A DNA stretch of 64,000 bases from Gigaspora margarita (Eukaryota > Glomeromycota > Glomeromycetes > Diversisporales > Gigasporaceae). The stretch lies in the NCBI GenBank assembly GCA_009809945.1, contig WTPW01000582.1:1-64000 (forward strand), in the 5' to 3' direction. The notes below the pieces were generated by a model. It was not told the DNA's origin. It did not search any database and saw only the letters and a list, made by a program, of their open reading frames with translations. Of this stretch, positions 1 to 11,386 are shown one piece after another. How positions within the stretch are numbered: the stretch's first letter is position 1; each line of letters begins with the position of its first letter. The translations under genes and the position numbers were made by a program.

Positions 1-165
1 ATCACCAGAATATTAGTAAGTTTTGTAACAATTTTTATATTAACAAATAATAGAAAACATGATTTTTATAGTGAAATTATATAATTTCAATTTATGATAT
101 ATCTCACTACAAATGTAATAAATAAGAGAGTGGCGCATAAGCACCACCTGTTACACTAGTAATAT
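1..165 (+). mobile_element. 3' end of a Helitron-like element
   Basis: Positions 130-147 form a hairpin (GTGGCGC, loop ATAA, GCACCAC; one C/A mismatch in the stem). Eight bases later comes CTAG (156-159) followed by T (160). A short hairpin about 10 nt before a CTRR terminus, inserted between A and T, is the textbook Helitron 3' end. Bases 1-110 resemble one unit of the tandem repeat at 59,880-62,560, which also ends in such a hairpin. The 5' part lies outside the window. Confidence 0.55.
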
Positions 166-323
166 AATTAAAATATGCAGTTTAGTATAAATTGTTGAAT
201 TGCTTTAATTAAATAGTACCTTTGATAATTTTATAAAAATGCAAATTTATGTTATGAATCATGCAAAAAATTTGCAATTGATTATTGGTTGTAAAAAATT
301 GATTATAGTTGATTACATCCAAC

Positions 324-707
324 CAGGAACCCAGAAAATATCAATTTGATTTAGCAAAAATTTATATCAATTTGGTCAAAAATATCGATTTATATCAATA
401 TGCCCATGATTGACCAATAAGAATTTAAGATTTAATATAATATTAAATAATGTGATCAGCATCTAAGTTCATGTTTTTTAGGAAGTTAACAGAAATTTTG
501 TTATTTGATTATCTATATCTCTGAAACCTGCTAATAGTTTAGGTTGGCCAAATTCATATTGCTGGCCCAAATTATACTTTTAATTTTGCCAGAAGTGATA
601 TAGTAACACTGTATAAAAAATTGTAAAAATATTGATTTCCCTATAATTTGGCCTAAAAATATCAATTTATATTGATCTATATATATCAATATTTTTCTGT
701 GTCCCTG
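324..707. mobile_element. hAT-type MITE, 8-bp TSD CATCCAAC
   Basis: The element starts CAGGAACCCAGAAAATATC and ends with the imperfect complement ATATTTTTCTGTGTCCCTG. The 8-bp direct repeat CATCCAAC flanks it at 316-323 and 708-715. Several ATATCAATTT / ATATCGATTT motifs lie just inside the ends, like subterminal transposase-binding repeats. An 8-bp TSD with a CAGGG-like terminus points to the hAT superfamily. It has no coding capacity. Confidence 0.75.
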
Positions 708-715
708 CATCCAAC

Positions 716-795
716 TAAACAACTAATCAATTAATCAATTAATCAATTAGCAGTTAATCAATTAATCAATCAATTAATTAATTAATTAATAGTTA
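716..795. repeat. AATCAATT-type low-complexity tandem repeat
   Basis: A run of AATCAATT/AATTAATC units of 7-8 bp, imperfect, immediately next to the right TSD of the MITE at 324-707. Confidence 0.7.
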
Positions 796-1615
796 ACTAA
801 TTGGTCAATTAGCTAAGAATCTAGTAGTACTATAAGCTGCTTAAACTAGAGGTTGAAACCAGTTTTATTTATACAATTCAGATTTAATTTTTCAACTTCA
901 ACTTAAACTGGTTTTAACCCAAATTTAAGTAAACCTGGTAATTTGATTTTGTGATTTTAATAAACTTATAAAACCAAATCAATCCAAATTTAAAATAGAC
1001 TAGTTTTCTTGTTTGTAATAATCTAGTAGTTAGAATGTCCAAATGTCTGTGCTTAGAGTAGCTTGATATCTCATAAATTGTAATAGATTGGTTGTGCAAC
1101 AAAATTTAGCAGATCCAGACAAAAGGAATCAAAATTGATAAATTTTGCTAATAATCCAATAATCTATGTGCTAAATAAAATTGTTAGACACTAATTTTGT
1201 TATAATATAGTTAGTTTTTATTATTGATAAATAAAACTTTGGCCAAAATCAATTCAAGTATCTAAATAAATTGCAATAACAATTTTAAATCTTAAGGCAA
1301 TCTGTTATATATTCTTATTCTATCATATGATATTACATACCTCAGAGTAATATGAATACCAAATCCAGTATGCTTATATATAGTAGCAGTATACTACACC
1401 AGCAAATTAAATGCAAGACTTGTGAACTTGCTATTCTAGATTGTAGTAAACCATACACACTGCATAGCTACATTCCTGGTAGTAATTGGATTCAAATACA
1501 ATTTGGATACTTTTTTGATCATTTGTTATTATTTTATAAATCTGGATTTCCATATTTTTTTTAATTCTGTATCCAAAAAGGTTCCAAATAGTATCTAGAT
1601 AGTATCAGGTTACTA

Positions 1616-2143
1616 TAGTGCAAGACATCTATACTCAACAATCATATGACGCATTTCAATTTTTTAAATGCCTATAACTTTTTATCTAAAAAGTTTTAAA
1701 AAAATCTGACTGGTAACTTTGTGAAGCTATATTAGCTCTACATATATGCCAAATATTTTCAAAATCTTATTACTATAGAAAGTTTTAGCAATTTGAAAAT
1801 TGAAATTTTATATGTAAATTTACAAATTTACATATAAAATTTCAATTTTCAAATCACTAAAACTTTTTACAATGATGAGATTTTGAAAATATTTGGCATA
1901 TATGCAGAGCTAATATAGCTTCACAAAGTTACCAGTCAGATTTTTTTAAAACTTCTTAGATAAAAAGTTATAGGCATTTAAAAAATTGAAACACACCATA
2001 TGATTGTTGAGTATAGATTCTGCCATAATTAATTACAACCTTTATGACATATAGGTTGCAATATTACGACATATAGGTTGTAATATTACAACTTGTTAAA
2101 AACAATTACAGCAGGCAACTCTAGTATAGATGTCTTGCACCAT
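1616..2143. mobile_element. Palindromic (foldback) MITE with an insertion in its right arm
   Basis: The left arm (1,618-1,823) is the near-perfect inverse of the right arm (1,826-2,018), centred near 1,824. The outermost 17 bp (1,618-1,634) find their complement at 2,124-2,140. About 105 bp (2,019-2,123) is therefore inserted in the right arm; it carries two copies of GACATATAGGTTGYAATATT. TA dinucleotides flank both ends, so a Tc1/mariner-type mover is possible. Confidence 0.7.
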
Positions 2144-2416
2144 ATATAGAATTTCACAATTAAAATTAATATCTTAACTACTAAAGATATATATAGTAAT
2201 ATAATTTATTTAAAATTTTAGATCATTTAAGAATATAAAAGTATATCATAAAAAAATGTTTATGTTGATAAACAGATTTTGCTAATACAGTATAAGTTAT
2301 ATGTAAATTTTAATTTGCCAATTTAAAAAAACAAATTTTACTAGATAATAAAATATTTATATATAAATTTTTTATATTTTTAACTATATTTATAATTTTG
2401 ATAAAAATTAATCTAA

Positions 2417-2617
2417 GGCCAGACCAATTTAATTCAGTGGTTAACATTATATCCTTATTACAAAGAGAGGATAATAAGAGGAAGTTTATTATTAAAACTT
2501 TCTGAAATGATCTGTAATATTATAAAGTATTCAAAATTTTCTGCATATATAGTGATTGGGGAAGGCAAAAGAGAGGAAGAAGAGTAATATAAACTACTGA
2601 AGTAAATTGATCTGGCC
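2417..2617. mobile_element. PIF/Harbinger-type MITE, TSD TAA
   Basis: The inverted ends begin GGCCAGACCAATTTAATTCA on the left and GGCCAGATCAATTTACTTCA on the right. TAA flanks both sides (2,414-2,416 and 2,618-2,620). A 201-bp length, GG-starting TIRs and a 3-bp TAA TSD fit Tourist-like Harbinger MITEs. No ORF. Confidence 0.75.
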
Positions 2618-2620
2618 TAA

Positions 2621-4304
2621 TTATAAAATAATTGAATCTTAATTATGTTTAATTTAAAAAATCATTGTTTACTATAAATTTTTTATACAAATTCAAACAA
2701 AGTTAAACAATATTTTTAATTTAATAAATATTTGGATATTATCCAAATATTATCTGGATATTACTGAGTTCTATTCAGATATCCGTCAAATTCTATTTGT
2801 TAACTAAAATTAAGATCTGGATATGCAGATGTTATTCAGATATCCAGATAGATACCTCTACAGATCCAAACACTAATTTCTGATATTCGATGTTTCAGTT
2901 TTATTAAACTTGATAAATTCTAAATTAAATTTTTAGGTTTATTCAGTTTTATTAAATTCAATAAATTCAGTTTTATTAAATCTGAATATAAAATATTTGA
3001 ATTGGGTTGAACTGGTTTTAAATTTGGGTGCAACAATTCAGTTCCAACTTCTAGCTTAAACAGCTATTTTTTAAGTGCTTTTGAATAGTTCAGTAGTTAA
3101 TAATTTAAATAGGTATATATATATATTTTAGCATATAGATGACTAATCAATTAGTTAATATACATACATATGTACATAAATGTTTCTTGCTATACTCAAC
3201 TTAACTTTAGAAAAGAATTATGCTATTTATTAATTAAAGTTTTATTCACTTCAAAAATACAATAGCACAAATTTGTAGCAATAAATATATTATTATTATG
3301 CTAAAATCACTTACTGTGTCATTTGCCACTCTTTAAGTAATAGATTAATAAATTGTTTTTTATACTTGATAAGTGTTATAAAGTAAACAAAAATAGAATA
3401 AATAGATAACTTGAATAACTTTATTTAATTACTTATAATTATTAAAATTTTTTTATGCTCAAAATTAGATTATTTGATATTAAAACTTTTTTAGCATTAT
3501 TTTTTTTATTTTTTTTTTGTATTTACACAAATATATAAATAAAAATATAGTGTACTAAAAATTTTCAAATGTTATTGAAACATTCCAATTACCTGATTAC
3601 TGTGCTGACTATTATATTGATTAATTTGTTACTTCTATTAGTTTAATTTGAGAATAATTCAGGTAGATATCATTAAATGAAATTCACAATGGCTTTATTA
3701 CAAATAAGTTATTTAAAGATAAAAATTGTAATAGCTTATTTGAGATACTTGAATTAATAAATATTATTATACTCACAGACTGAAATAAATTAAATTGCAA
3801 ATATTCATAATTTAACTTAGTTTTTGAACTTGATTCCTTTTAGAAAACTATAAAAATGTATATATATGCTAAATTGTTTAATATTTGTATTTTAAAAAAT
3901 ATAATACAGATATAGGTTTGATCAAATTTTTAGATTATTGTATGCAATTGAATACAATCACTTGAACAATTACCTGATTGTTGTCTAGTTGCATAATTGT
4001 ACAATGAATTTTTAGTAAGCATACATATAGCTGACAAATTTTATGAAAATAATATACTAATATTAAATTTTTAGCCAAAATATGCAGTTTATAATCATGC
4101 AACCAGACAACAATCAATTATATATAGATGCAGCATTCTACAAATTTGATCAAAATTACAATATTTTGCAAATTGCAATAAAGCAAATGCTAACCTGGCA
4201 AAATTATATCAGTCATATAAGCTATGTATATCTATTTAAGGCTCAGGATTATGTTATTTTAAGATATATTCAATCCACTGTTATCCTACATCCACTTTTT
4301 TAAA
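2621..4304. other. AT-rich spacer without a recognisable gene
   Basis: About 1.7 kb with no convincing reading frame. It contains repeated CAGATATCC motifs (2,750-2,860) and a weak inverted repeat (3,916-4,157; core TTGTTGTCTAGTTGC against its complement GCAACCAGACAACAA), perhaps a heavily decayed MITE. Confidence 0.4.
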
Positions 4305-5354
4305 GATAGTAGGTAACTAGAGTAATCTTAGACAGTGAACACTTCGTGTAACCTTACTTGTTACTGTGATTTATCTAAGTCAAAAGGCATTTTTCAAGAA
4401 AACTTAACAAAGAAGATTTTTGGCAATTTGCAATTACAAAAGAGGCTACAATTAAAAGTATATAAAGATACTAGTAATTGTTTAATTTAAATAATAAATA
4501 AATGTATTTATTAGTGAAAGAGTATAAAGACTCGATGTTGAACTTGGGGTCCACATCAGCTGCTTTTATACATTTTGAATTTTTACAAATATAACAGGCT
4601 ATATCTATTACATGTGCAATAAATGCTATATCTACTACTAATAAAATATATAATATAAATAATGTAAATATAATATATAAAATAAATGACATATGTGCCG
4701 TCAAAAGTAGAAACCAAGGAATTTGACAATTTTTTGAAAATTAACCTGTTTGATTAATCAGGTGTAAAATTTAACGGCCAATCTTTTTTACTTAATAATG
4801 AAAGCCTGATCACTTAATAAATTTTTGCGATACAACGGTTAAAAGCTTTTAACAGCATAATCTAAAAATAGATTTACCAAGTAATACGCTTAATATTTAC
4901 AGATCTACATATCTAATAATCTTGTTTAAACAGGTTTGTTAATATTGAATAAACTATTTTTAGATTGTTTTGATCTTGTGTAACAAAATAGGTTTTGCTG
5001 ATTTTCTCAAAACCCGTGATCGGCCAAATTCCCTGGTTTCTACTTTTGAGGGCCCATATGTTGAATAAATAAAATATATGTCAAATATGCTAAAATATGA
5101 TATGTTTTATAAATGCCATATATGCACTTTGGCGTGCAGTAGATCGCTTAGCCAATCAAATTGTAAATCCTATACTTGATTGTTCATTGGTTTCGCTCTC
5201 AGTACCCAGTGGTCATACAGAGATTATCTATAGCTCATTCGAACCATCTTGTTGAGCTGAGTCGAATGGTAGTTGTTTCATCAAATTCTGTTTACTGGAT
5301 CAAAAGTTATTTCCATTTTTGTGTATTTTCTTAGGTCAATACCATCCTAGTATC
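4305..5354 (+). repeat. Dispersed repeat X, copy 1
   Basis: The stretch starting GATAGTAGGTAACTAGAG and ending near CAATACCATCC is collinear with 12,667-15,155. Shared landmarks include AACTTGGGGTCCACATC, CATATAAAGATACTAGTAA-like sequence and GGTCATACAGAGAT. Without insertions the unit is about 700 bp. This copy is interrupted by the MITE 4,697-5,054. No ORF, LTR or clear terminal repeat was found, so its class is unknown. Confidence 0.65.
4697..5054. mobile_element. MITE inserted in repeat X, TSD CATATGT
   Basis: Left end GCCGTCAAAAGTAGAAACCA; the right end read inversely is GGCCCTCAAAAGTAGAAACC. The direct repeat CATATGT flanks the element (4,690-4,696 and 5,055-5,061). Copy 2 of repeat X lacks this insert, which supports the boundaries. 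A 7-8 bp TSD would suit hAT, but the class is uncertain. Confidence 0.7.
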
Positions 5355-5531
5355 ACATAATTTTACCCACATGATCAGTACTGAATTTTTTCAAATTAGT
5401 TTATATTAGGTTAAGGTTAGGTGAATGCCCAGTTAAAAGGTTTAGATTTATTATAAAATTGCTCAATAAAACATAGTAAACCAGACTATGTTGATTATAT
5501 ATTTTATATTACTAGAGCTCCCTCTCCCTTA

Positions 5532-6208
5532 TCCCTTAGATTGTAGTAGGACACAGACAAATTTGCCTGCGTTTTTGTACTTTTTTTGCTCTGATTTACT
5601 TTTTTTAAATATCAAGATAATTAAATAAAACTTTGTACAATTATATTTGAAAATAAGGATTACTTTTTTGCAAAATTAGTTTTTATATTGTAAGAAAAAA
5701 ATTTTAAGCTATATATAAGCTAAAAAGAGATATCTTTAAGAAAAAAATTTTTTAAAAAATTTTATCACAATTTCTCTGTAATCTCATTTAGTTTTAGTTT
5801 TAAAGCTATAGATCTTAAGACAATATTATAGTTTATATAAAGGATAATAACTTTTATTATTGCAACTTTAATGGTTTATTTGTAAAAATTAAGACTTGTA
5901 TTAGAAGTAAAAGTTTTTTTTTATAGACAGGAACATATAAAACTTAAGAAAATCTAAAGAAAATTTTAATAGTAAAAATGCTAATACAAGAACTTTAAAC
6001 TTTGATTATACTAAAGTTTTCTAATAATTTTAAAAAATTTTTATAACAAAGTTACTAAAACAAAACTCAAAGAATATTTTTTATTTAGAAAAGATATAGC
6101 TAAAATCAATATTTAAAATTTTATTAAAATTTTATTAAAATTTTATTAAAATTTTATTAAAATTTTTAAAATACACAGGCAAATTTGCCTGTGTTACAAT
6201 CTAAGGGA
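5532..6208. mobile_element. TA-flanked TIR element (Tc1/mariner-like MITE)
   Basis: The ends are inverted copies: TCCCTTAGATTGTA on the left and the inverse of TACAATCTAAGGGA on the right, with TA at 5,530-5,531 and 6,209-6,210. Just inside each end lies an internal palindrome, CAGGCAAATTTGCCTG on the right and a one-base variant on the left. Positions 6,112-6,170 hold about five tandem AAAATTTTATTA units. No coding capacity. Confidence 0.7.
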
Positions 6209-6743
6209 TAGTAAAAAATTAGATAGATTTACATAGGACTACAGAATATTTCAGAAAATTTTTATTTAGTCAAGAAACAAATCGGAAAAAATTTTTTTTG
6301 AAAAAAAATTTTTAAAATTTTACTATTTAAACTACCCCTCCCCAGTGTTGAAAATCTGTTTTGAAATTTATGTTCTTATGAGAACATATTTATCTAATTT
6401 AATGTTCTCAAAAATTTTTTTATGTTCTCAAATAAAAAAAATTTTTTTCTCTCTCACTCTTCTTTCTCTCTTTTTCTTTTTCTCTGTCTCTCTCCCTTTC
6501 TCTCTCTCTCTCTCTTTTTCACACTCACTTTCTCTTTTTGCAATTATTTCTTTCTCTTATTCTCTCTTTTAACTTATACTTTTAAACTTCTTTTATTTAT
6601 TTTTTAATTTTCATTTTTAATTAATATATTTAAAAAATTATTAATGGCAAATAATAAAGAATATAATTTATTTAACTAAAATTTTATAAACAAAGCTAAA
6701 TTATTTAATTGCTGATTCAGATAAGATCAGCAGAATATCTATA

Positions 6744-7125
6744 TGCAGAAATCTGAGCAGAGTCAAATGAAAAGTTTTTTTTTATTAAGTTAATAGTCAA
6801 TGCCCACTAATTTAAAGTTGTAGAACTCTTCAAGACACATCTAATGATGATTATATCATCCAAATCAGCTCAATAGATGGCAAGATATTATTAAAAATTG
6901 ATTGGCCAACTATGTAAAATCTCTGTAAACAATATTTGTTTGCATAGAGATTTCACATAGTCAGTCAATCGATTTTTAATAATATCTTGCCATTCACTAG
7001 GTCGATTTGGACAATCTAACCACTATTAGATACATCTTGACGAGCTCTACAACTTTCAATTAGTGGGTATTGGCTATTAACTTAATAAAAAATACTTTTC
7101 ATTTGACTCCACTCAGATTTCAGCA
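6744..7125. mobile_element. Palindromic MITE, TA-flanked
   Basis: Nearly the whole 382 bp is one imperfect palindrome. The left arm starts TGCAGAAATCTGAG, the right arm ends CTCAGATTTCAGCA, and the centre lies near 6,930. TA occurs at 6,742-6,743 and 7,126-7,127. It is nested in the hAT-type element. Confidence 0.7.
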
Positions 7126-7744
7126 TATAATAAAAATTTATATTGTTCTTATCCCCAAAATTTACTATTGTTCCAATATAGTAATTTTGCAGATCTTATT
7201 CTCATATATATTTTTTTTAAAAAAAACAATTTAATATTTTAGGCTTTTATATAATGTCATAGATATTATTGGCTTAATCTAGCTTGTATATTTAGTTTTT
7301 AGATAAGCCTTTAATGTTTCTTAAATATTTAATTAAATAATTAAATATAATAAATATAATATATTATTCTTCTTCACTATAGTGAATTTAGTAAATTTAT
7401 AAATTCAAAAGATTTTTAATATAAATTTTAAAATATAGCACTAAAGTTTAAAATTATAATAACTAAAGATTTGTAATTTTCTTGTAAATAAATTTATGTT
7501 ATCATCATAGTGAATTTAGCTCTCTGAAAACTTATATTAAATATTGATTTAATTGGTATTCAATATAATAATATTATATGCACTAGTATATCAAAGTTTG
7601 TACAGTACTGGACAACTTAAGACATCCATTCTATTTATATAGTGCACAAATTTTTGATACTTAAATAATCAATTCAGATTGGCTAATTTTGATACAATTG
7701 ATTCTAATTGATCAATTAAATATATATATATATAAGAGTATAAA

Positions 7745-7763
7745 GGGGCGCTACCGGTGCCCC
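7745..7763 (-). other. GC-rich hairpin, possible Helitron 3' hairpin (reverse orientation)
   Basis: GGGGCGCTACCGGTGCCCC folds into a 7-bp stem (one G/T pair) with a TACCG loop. It sits at the left edge of an array that is the reverse complement of the arrays next to the Helitron-like ends at 165 and 63,163. This position matches a 3' hairpin of a minus-oriented copy. The expected CTAG about 10 bp to its left is not present, only TATA-rich sequence. Confidence 0.35.
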
Positions 7764-7899
7764 ATGTACTTTTGAGTTGTGTGCATTTACTTATGTTTTT
7801 GGTACCCATTAAATGAATATAATAAATAAAAATACTATAAAAGTAATTGTGGATCTCACAGAACTTGCAAAAAAATCATAAATCGAAAAGAGCAATAAT

Positions 7900-10022
7900 G
7901 CAGTATATAATGGTTAAGGTTGAGTTAATTTGCATTGGTATTATCATTATTTTCATCATTACAGTAAAACATTTTTAATAGAACTTACTTGTTACTTGTT
8001 ATTTTGGTGACTGCTATATGTGATTAAGACCATGCAAGTTGTATTAGAATTTTCATGATTTCTACTACGTGATATATAAAAAAATTCTGTAACAGAGCTT
8101 ACTCGTTATTCTATTGGGCACAGTGGGGTTAAGTTTGAGTTAATTTGTATTTGAATTGTTTTATTCTATATGTTTAAGTTGGAATTAGTTTGCACTGGAG
8201 TTATTATGTGTTACTATGAGTTTGGTTACAAAACGTATACACAATTTCGATAACTACAGAATGTCGTTGAGTTAATTGTAATTTTCACCAAGAGTCATTG
8301 TAAAAAATTTTGTTACAGAACTTGCTAACTTGACGCTATAGTATTGGTCGAAGGATAGTTTGTATCAGACCTGTTGAAAAATCAATTAAAATTAATTTAT
8401 ACTATGCGTCATACAATTAAAATCAATTAAAATTATCGTAAAATTAACTGAAACCCAATATGATATTTAATCTAATTACGTAAAATTAATTAATTGCTCC
8501 TACAATAATTTATTCAGTCGGCTTTGGTTAAGTTAGTTTGTATTAGAATTATCATTTTATATCATGCAGAAGTTACTTTGAATTACAGTGACTCGTATCA
8601 TATAGTTGAATTAGTTTGTATCAAATTATCTATATAGTTTCCAGGTTTAATTATAAAGAGATGACCATGGGTATTCTAATATTCAACTGCTAATTGTCAT
8701 CATGAAGTCATGTAAATACAGTAAGTGCAAAAGCGATCTGCCATCATTATGCATATGATTATTTTATTATTATAGGTTTAGACACTGATTATTCTATTAT
8801 TATAGGTCTAGATACTGATTATTCTATTATTATAGGCCTAGACACTTTGTTTATTCAATCAGTTAATTAAGAATCAACACATTCGTAATGGCTGCACCAC
8901 CAATCAATTAATTGAGCTTGAAAAATTGCCCCTACATTAATTTATTCGGTAGGCTTGGTTTCTATGTAGTTGAGTTAGTTTGTATTAGGATTATTATTTT
9001 TTATTATGGGCTACTTTATAGATGAGCTAGTTTGTATTGGATTATCTATATAGTAGCCAGGCTTAATTATAAAGAAATGACCATGGGTATTCTAACATTC
9101 AACTGCTAAATGTCATCATGAACTCATGTAAATATAAAGCGATCTGCCATTATTATGCATATAATTATTCTATTATTTTGGTTAAACCACTTTTTTTATC
9201 CAATTATATAATTAAAAATGGACACACTCGTGATGGCTGCACCACAAATCAATTAATTGAGTTTAAAAAATTGCCTCTATAATAATTTATTCAGTAGGCT
9301 TGGTTGAGTTAGTTTGTATTGAAATTATCATTTTATATCATGGGCTACTGTAAAAATTCTGTTACGAAACTTACTTGAATTCCAGTGACTCGTATTATAT
9401 ATAAGTTAGTTTGTATTGAATTATATATATAGTTAGCCAAGTTTAATTATAAAGAAATGACCGTGGGTATTCTAACATTCAACTGCTAATCGTTATCATG
9501 AAGTAATGTAATATAAAGTGATCTGCTATTCTATCATGGAGTAATGTAAATATAAAGTGATCTGCTATCATTATGCATATGATTATTATTGGTCAAGCCA
9601 CTTTTTTTTATCCAATTAGATAATTAAAAATGAACATACTCGTGATGGCTGCACTACTAATCAATTAATTGAGCTTGAAAAATTGCCTACAATAATTTAT
9701 TCGGTAGGCTTGGTTTTATGTGGAATTATTATTTTTTATCATGGGCTACTGTAAAAATTCTGTTACGGAACTTACTGAATTCCAATGACTCATATTATAT
9801 AGATGAGTTAATTTGTATTGAATTATCTATAGTAGCTAGGTTTAATTATAAATAAATGACCGTGGGTATTCTAATATTCAACTGCTAATTGTCATCATGA
9901 AGTCATGTAAATACAGTATATGCAAAAGTGATCTGCCATTATTATGCATATTATTATTCTATTATTGGTAAGACACTTTTTTTATCCAATCAAATAATTA
10001 AGAACGGACACACTCATGATGG
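7900..10022 (-). repeat. Tandem array with higher-order ~400-bp units
   Basis: Diverged short units containing GGTTAAGGTTGAGTTAATTT and GTTACAGAACTTACT are the reverse complement of the repeat at 59,880-62,560. From 8,641 on they are organised into larger units. Each carries CCAGGTTTAATTATAAAG, then GGGTATTCTAAYATTCAACT, then GATGGCTGCACYAC. Four units start near 8,641, 9,057, 9,437 and 9,837 (spacing about 416, 380 and 400 bp). No ORF. Confidence 0.7.
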
Positions 10023-10843
10023 CTGGTAATTTTATTATATTTTGATATATATTTTTTATATTTAAATATAATTTTTAAATCTTTACAAACTTTAACTTTA
10101 ATGACTTCTTTAAAACAAAATGTAATAAAAACTCTTTGACAGAAATATAGTTTAGCAAAAAAATCTATCAATTTTCAAATGGTTTTTGATTTAACTTGTT
10201 TTAAAAAAGTTATAATGATTTAAAGTTTTATTGATAAAAGTGGATACATTTTGCTATCCAGTACTGTAGAATAATGTAGCTATGCAATTATATTATACCA
10301 AAACTAGGAATGGATGAACCAATAAATTATATTATGCAAAATCTTTCTGTGATTCAAAAACACTAAATTGTCTTCTATTTACAACTAACAAATAAATATT
10401 TATGAACTTAATTATTTAAACTACTATATTAATAAAATAATTTTTTGTTACTTTATATGTTTACATAGAGAACATATTTTTCAAACTTAATGTTCTCAAA
10501 AATAATTTAATAGAGAACATCTTAAATTTTGTAAATGTTCTCAAATTAAAAGTGATGTTCTCATGAGAACATGAGAATATAAAATTTCTAACACTAGCCC
10601 CTCCCCCTTCTAAAAGGGAGAAGAGGGAATATAAAACACATAACCAACTTGGTTTGGCCTTAGTTCAAAAAGTTTGTTCTTATACAGTTTTTGAGAAATA
10701 AACTTTTTTGATCAAAGAGACATGTTTTTAATATTCAGTTTGAATTTTTCTGATTGTGTTATATTACACCAAATTATTATTATTTATTGGTCAATAATCA
10801 TATGAAGCAAAATTTTTATATTGATACTTGGGTACATATATAT

Positions 10844-11386
10844 TTTCTAAGATAGAAATCTGGGCTGGCTTTATGGAACAAACAACTACTAACCATAAAG
10901 ACCAAAGAAACACCTTATAATATACCCAATAGTGAGAGGCAGTACAATTTGGCAAAGCTAAAGCATATTAGGTATAAAGTGAGTCAACAAGACAGTTTAT
11001 TTTTAAAAACAAGGGACACAGAAACCAAGATCAGTTTTTCTTTATTTTTAGAACAAAATCTAATCTAATCAAAAACCAATATAATAAAATCAAAGACTCA
11101 TATAGCAGAATAGTAAATTACATGTTCTTTTTATACTATTCTACTTTGAATGGGATTCACTAATTTTTATCCTCTATCTTACAATTATTTCCACTCTAAT
11201 AGCAGAATCATGCCATATTGAAGCTTCTTTGGTCTTGTATTTAATGTTCTTCACAATTTAGATAAATTCATTCAATCAGTGGGCTGTGCAAAAACTAGTT
11301 TTTAGCAAGTAATTATAGTACCTTTATGGGCACTCCTGCAAAATTGATATCACATGTTTCTGACCCATCCAATTTTACTGCTAACA
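10844..11386 (-). repeat. Left LTR of element A (3' LTR on the minus strand)
   Basis: Collinear with 16,230-16,775 along its length. Its outer end is diverged (TTCTAAG where the partner has TGTCAAAG); its inner end is CTGCTAACA, matching the TG...CA LTR rule. Confidence 0.7.

Larger units (their letters stand above)
835..3090. mobile_element. Possible old inverted-repeat element hosting nested MITEs
   Basis: Sequence at about 845-950 (AAGCTGCTTAAACTAGAGG, then CAATTCAGATTTAA and AAACTGGTTTTAACCC) recurs inverted at about 2,900-3,075. This suggests the two ends of one diverged element of about 2.2 kb. The palindromic element 1,616-2,143 and the Harbinger-like MITE 2,417-2,617 lie inside. No clear TSD or terminal motif was found. 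The remaining interior (950-1,615, 2,144-2,416, 2,618-2,900) shows no gene. Confidence 0.4.
6343..10597. mobile_element. 4.25-kb non-autonomous hAT-type element, TSD CCCCTCCC
   Basis: The left end CAGTGTTGAAAATCTG mirrors the right end TTTCTAACACTAG. The 8-bp CCCCTCCC occurs at 6,335-6,342 and again at 10,598-10,605. Both subterminal regions carry several copies of TGTTCTCA/TGAGAACA (6,370-6,430 and 10,465-10,575), as expected for transposase-binding repeats. The second element at 31,076-32,727 shares these motifs. The interior holds a palindromic MITE and a tandem array instead of a transposase. The CT-rich frames at 6,420-6,600 are low-complexity, not a gene. Confidence 0.75.

Noticed and set aside
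6345..6607. Ser/Phe/Leu-rich plus-strand frames
   Set aside because: They translate a CT-rich low-complexity tract in the end of a hAT-type element; no conserved motif and no homologous frame in the second copy.
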